DNA of 64,000 bases from Leadbetterella lacunae. Lineage in GTDB: Bacteria > Bacteroidota > Bacteroidia > Cytophagales > Spirosomataceae. A program made the position numbers and the translations under genes. The notes under the pieces were generated by a model. That model saw only the letters and a list, made by a program, of their open reading frames with translations. It ran no database searches and had not been told where the DNA came from. How positions within the stretch are numbered: the stretch's first letter is position 1; every line of letters starts with the position of its first letter. Positions 61,990 through 64,000 of this stretch are shown here, in pieces. The stretch is taken from contig NZ_JBHRYQ010000001.1 of the NCBI RefSeq assembly GCF_042649125.1, positions 5,021,468 to 5,085,467 on the forward strand, given 5' to 3'.

Positions 61990-64000
61990 TTATTTTTTAG
62001 GTAAAATGAGTTTAAAATTCGCTTTTAGTCCGGTTTCTGAAGAAGTACCCAACATGACCTCGTAATCTCCTGCTTCCAATTCTTTTTTCATACGGATGGT
62101 TGTAAATTCTAACATGGCGGGGCTGATGGTAAAGGTGATGTTTTTGCTTTCACCTGCTTTGATAAATACCTTTTGAAAACCCTTTAGTTCTTTGTTTGGG
62201 CGAGTCACAGATCCAATAATATCTTTCAGATACATTTGCACAACTTCTTTGCCGTCGTATTTGCCCGTGTTTTTTACATTTACACTAACAGTTATGGAGC
62301 CTCTGTCAGTTAGCGAGTTTTGAGAAAGTTTAATATCTGAATATTCGAAATTGGTATAGCTCAAGCCAAACCCAAATGGATACAGCGGGCCATTTTCAGT
62401 AAATAAATATCCTTTTTTGTAGTTAATTTCTTTTTGGCTGTAATGAAATGGCAGTTGCCCAATGCTTCGTGGAATCGTTACAGGAGATTTGCCTGAAGGG
62501 TTCGCCATTCCAAATATTATTTTAGCTACAGATTCATTTCCAAATTCGGACATGTCCCAACAGTCAAGGATAGCGTCTGCCGAATTTGAAATTTCGTTTA
62601 TGGATAATGTTCTGCGGTGTTTTAGCACTACTATAACCGGCTTATTCAAGGCTTTTATTTTGGTCAAAAGCTCATCTTGCCTGTTTATAGGGTCAATGCT
62701 CAGTCTATCGCCATAGGCATTTGCAAAAAAACCTTCCTTTGCTTCAAATTCGTCTCCTCCCAAAAAGAGGATACAAAGGTCTGATTCTGCTGCTTTTTTA
62801 AGCATTCTTTGCATTCCCTCTTCCGTGTCTGGGTTTAGTTTGGGAATAGCCTTGTTTCCGTCGGTTAGTTCATATCCTTTTTCTTCCACGAACTGATATC
62901 CATTGCCCGCTACTTTTTCAAAATCTGCCTTTGCACCTTCTGAAAGTACAGGCCCTAAAAGAGCTATTTTTTTGTATGTAATGTCAGTTTTATTTAGAGG
63001 CAATAGTTGACCCTCTGTAGTTTTTAAGTTTTTCAATAAAATAATACTTTCAAGGTCGCCGTTTTTTGCCAATGCTAGTGCTTTGTCAGTTCTATTCGCA
63101 TTTTTTATTTCGGTAAATGGACTGTCGAATAAGCCTAGCGTAAACTTTGTTCTTAAAACTCTAGCCGCCGCCATGTTGATATTTTTAATGAGCTCGGGAT
63201 TAGTTTTTACCATTTCTGGAAGCAGTGCATACGCCACATCGCTATACAAATCCACGTCCATTCCTGCCTCCAAAGCCATTCTAGCGGCGTCTTCGGGCGT
63301 TTCGGCTACGTGCATAAAAAAGTTAAGCCTTGCTATGTCATTTGCGTCAGAAACTGTGTACCCCGTAAACCCCCATTGGGTTCTAAGTATATCGGTGAGC
63401 AAAGCTGGATTGGCATGACTTGCGATGCCGTTCAGGTCGCCATGAGAAGCCATTATTCCCAAAGTTTTCGCTCTTTGAACTGCAGCTTGAAAAGGCGGCA
63501 AAATTTCGTCAGCAAGGGTACGTGGCGATATCTCGATAGCAGCAAAGTTTTTGCCACCCAAAATCTGAGCATAACCAGCAAAATGCTTAGTTACAGCACC
63601 TATATGTGTTTTTTTTAGGCCTGTATAATCGCCCTGCACACCGGTTACGGCACTCACCACCATTTCGGTTGTAAGGTAGGTGTCTTCACCAAAAGTTTCG
63701 CTCATTCTTCCAAATCGGGGGTCACGAGCCAAGTCAGCCTCAGGCGAGTGGCACATATTAAAACCTCTTGAGCGTGCCTCTTGACCCACAATGTCCCATA
63801 TTTGATGCACCAAATCTGTATTAAAAGAAGCCGCTTGGGCCATTGGCCTACCAAACTTGGTGGAGCCGTGGGCATCGATGCCGTTGTATGCTTCGCCAAT
63901 AAAAAGTGCAGGAATACTGAGTCTGTTCTGTGAAATTATATATTCCTGCAGCTGATTGTTTAGTTTGGCCGAAAGTTCAGGTTCTATCAGTTCTCCCGGG
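61990..64000 (-). CDS. GH3 beta-glycosidase (5' end outside window)
   Basis: Retaining glycosidase, with about 670 C-terminal residues visible. The frame is open to the window edge, beyond the first Met (63843), so the start lies outside. The barrel has AYNGIDAHGSTKFGRPM, MCHSPEADLARDPRFGRMSE, KHFAGYAQILGGKN and the nucleophile region GYTVSDANDIARL. The alpha/beta domain (GPVLSEGAK, LGGDEFEAKEG) and a fibronectin-like C-terminal domain (YTNFEYSDIKLSQNSL; ITFTISPAMLEFTT) follow. GH3 covers beta-glucosidases and beta-xylosidases; a beta-xylosidase or glucosidase role on oligosaccharides is likely. It is the promoter-proximal gene visible in this cluster. Confidence 0.93.
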   Translation of the reverse strand, partial: PGELIEPELSAKLNNQLQEYIISQNRLSIPALFIGEAYNGIDAHGSTKFGRPMAQAASFNTDLVHQIWDIVGQEARSRGFNMCHSPEADLARDPRFGRMSETFGEDTYLTTEMVVSAVTGVQGDYTGLKKTHIGAVTKHFAGYAQILGGKNFAAIEISPRTLADEILPPFQAAVQRAKTLGIMASHGDLNGIASHANPALLTDILRTQWGFTGYTVSDANDIARLNFFMHVAETPEDAARMALEAGMDVDLYSDVAYALLPEMVKTNPELIKNINMAAARVLRTKFTLGLFDSPFTEIKNANRTDKALALAKNGDLESIILLKNLKTTEGQLLPLNKTDITYKKIALLGPVLSEGAKADFEKVAGNGYQFVEEKGYELTDGNKAIPKLNPDTEEGMQRMLKKAAESDLCILFLGGDEFEAKEGFFANAYGDRLSIDPINRQDELLTKIKALNKPVIVVLKHRRTLSINEISNSADAILDCWDMSEFGNESVAKIIFGMANPSGKSPVTIPRSIGQLPFHYSQKEINYKKGYLFTENGPLYPFGFGLSYTNFEYSDIKLSQNSLTDRGSITVSVNVKNTGKYDGKEVVQMYLKDIIGSVTRPNKELKGFQKVFIKAGESKNITFTISPAMLEFTTIRMKKELEAGDYEVMLGTSSETGLKANFKLILPKK

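Overview
The window looks like a chromosomal segment of a carbohydrate-degrading member of the Bacteroidota, probably Cytophagales-like (inference). It is AT-rich and shows TAnnTTTG-type -7 promoter elements rather than sigma70 boxes. Most exported proteins carry Sec or lipoprotein signals, and there are tightly packed glycoside hydrolase (GH) and carbohydrate esterase (CE) gene clusters. No tRNA, rRNA or CRISPR array was seen.

Layout. 1-5.2 kb: end of a sensor kinase, an MscS channel, an M13 peptidase lipoprotein, a C-terminal scrap of a phosphoenolpyruvate synthase gene and a Gre-like coiled-coil protein. 5.3-6.6 kb: an ISL3-type (ISAon1-like) insertion sequence with 28-bp inverted repeats. 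6.6-28.8 kb: one long minus-strand run of 14 genes (dehydrogenase, GH95, two GH43, GH39, CE6, three more esterase genes, GH5, GH29, GH8, a double CE1 esterase, GH127). This fits breakdown of a heavily decorated, esterified arabinoxylan or xyloglucan-type hemicellulose. No SusC/SusD pair or regulator gene is present in it.

28.9-45.1 kb: an accessory region. It holds a dead serine resolvase, an orphan membrane-anchored protein, a TonB-dependent receptor, a dead IS3-family element, a metal module and a second fragment of the same IS. The metal module contains a response regulator and sensor kinase, a VIT1/CCC1 transporter, a CzcA pump fused to a TolC-like domain, and a CusB/CzcB adaptor. The two IS remnants are in direct orientation and end at the same base, bracketing the metal module. 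Two promoters in the module carry the same three 7-bp repeats at 11-bp phasing, placed identically relative to the -7 box, so the response regulator probably controls both itself and the pump.

45.1-52.1 kb: an L-rhamnose catabolic operon (rhaT, bifunctional rhaD, rhaI, a rhamnulokinase-like FGGY kinase and an FMN-dependent L-lactate-type dehydrogenase). The kinase has a single in-frame stop that removes its last 72 residues, although the reading frame continues intact to its natural end. 52.5-64 kb: another minus-strand cluster: GH3 (cut by the window edge), a BNR_4 beta-propeller protein, a clan GH-A hydrolase, a Tat-signal all-alpha protein, GH105 and two sulfatases. With the rhamnose operon this suggests degradation of a sulfated rhamnose/uronic-acid polysaccharide such as ulvan (inference).
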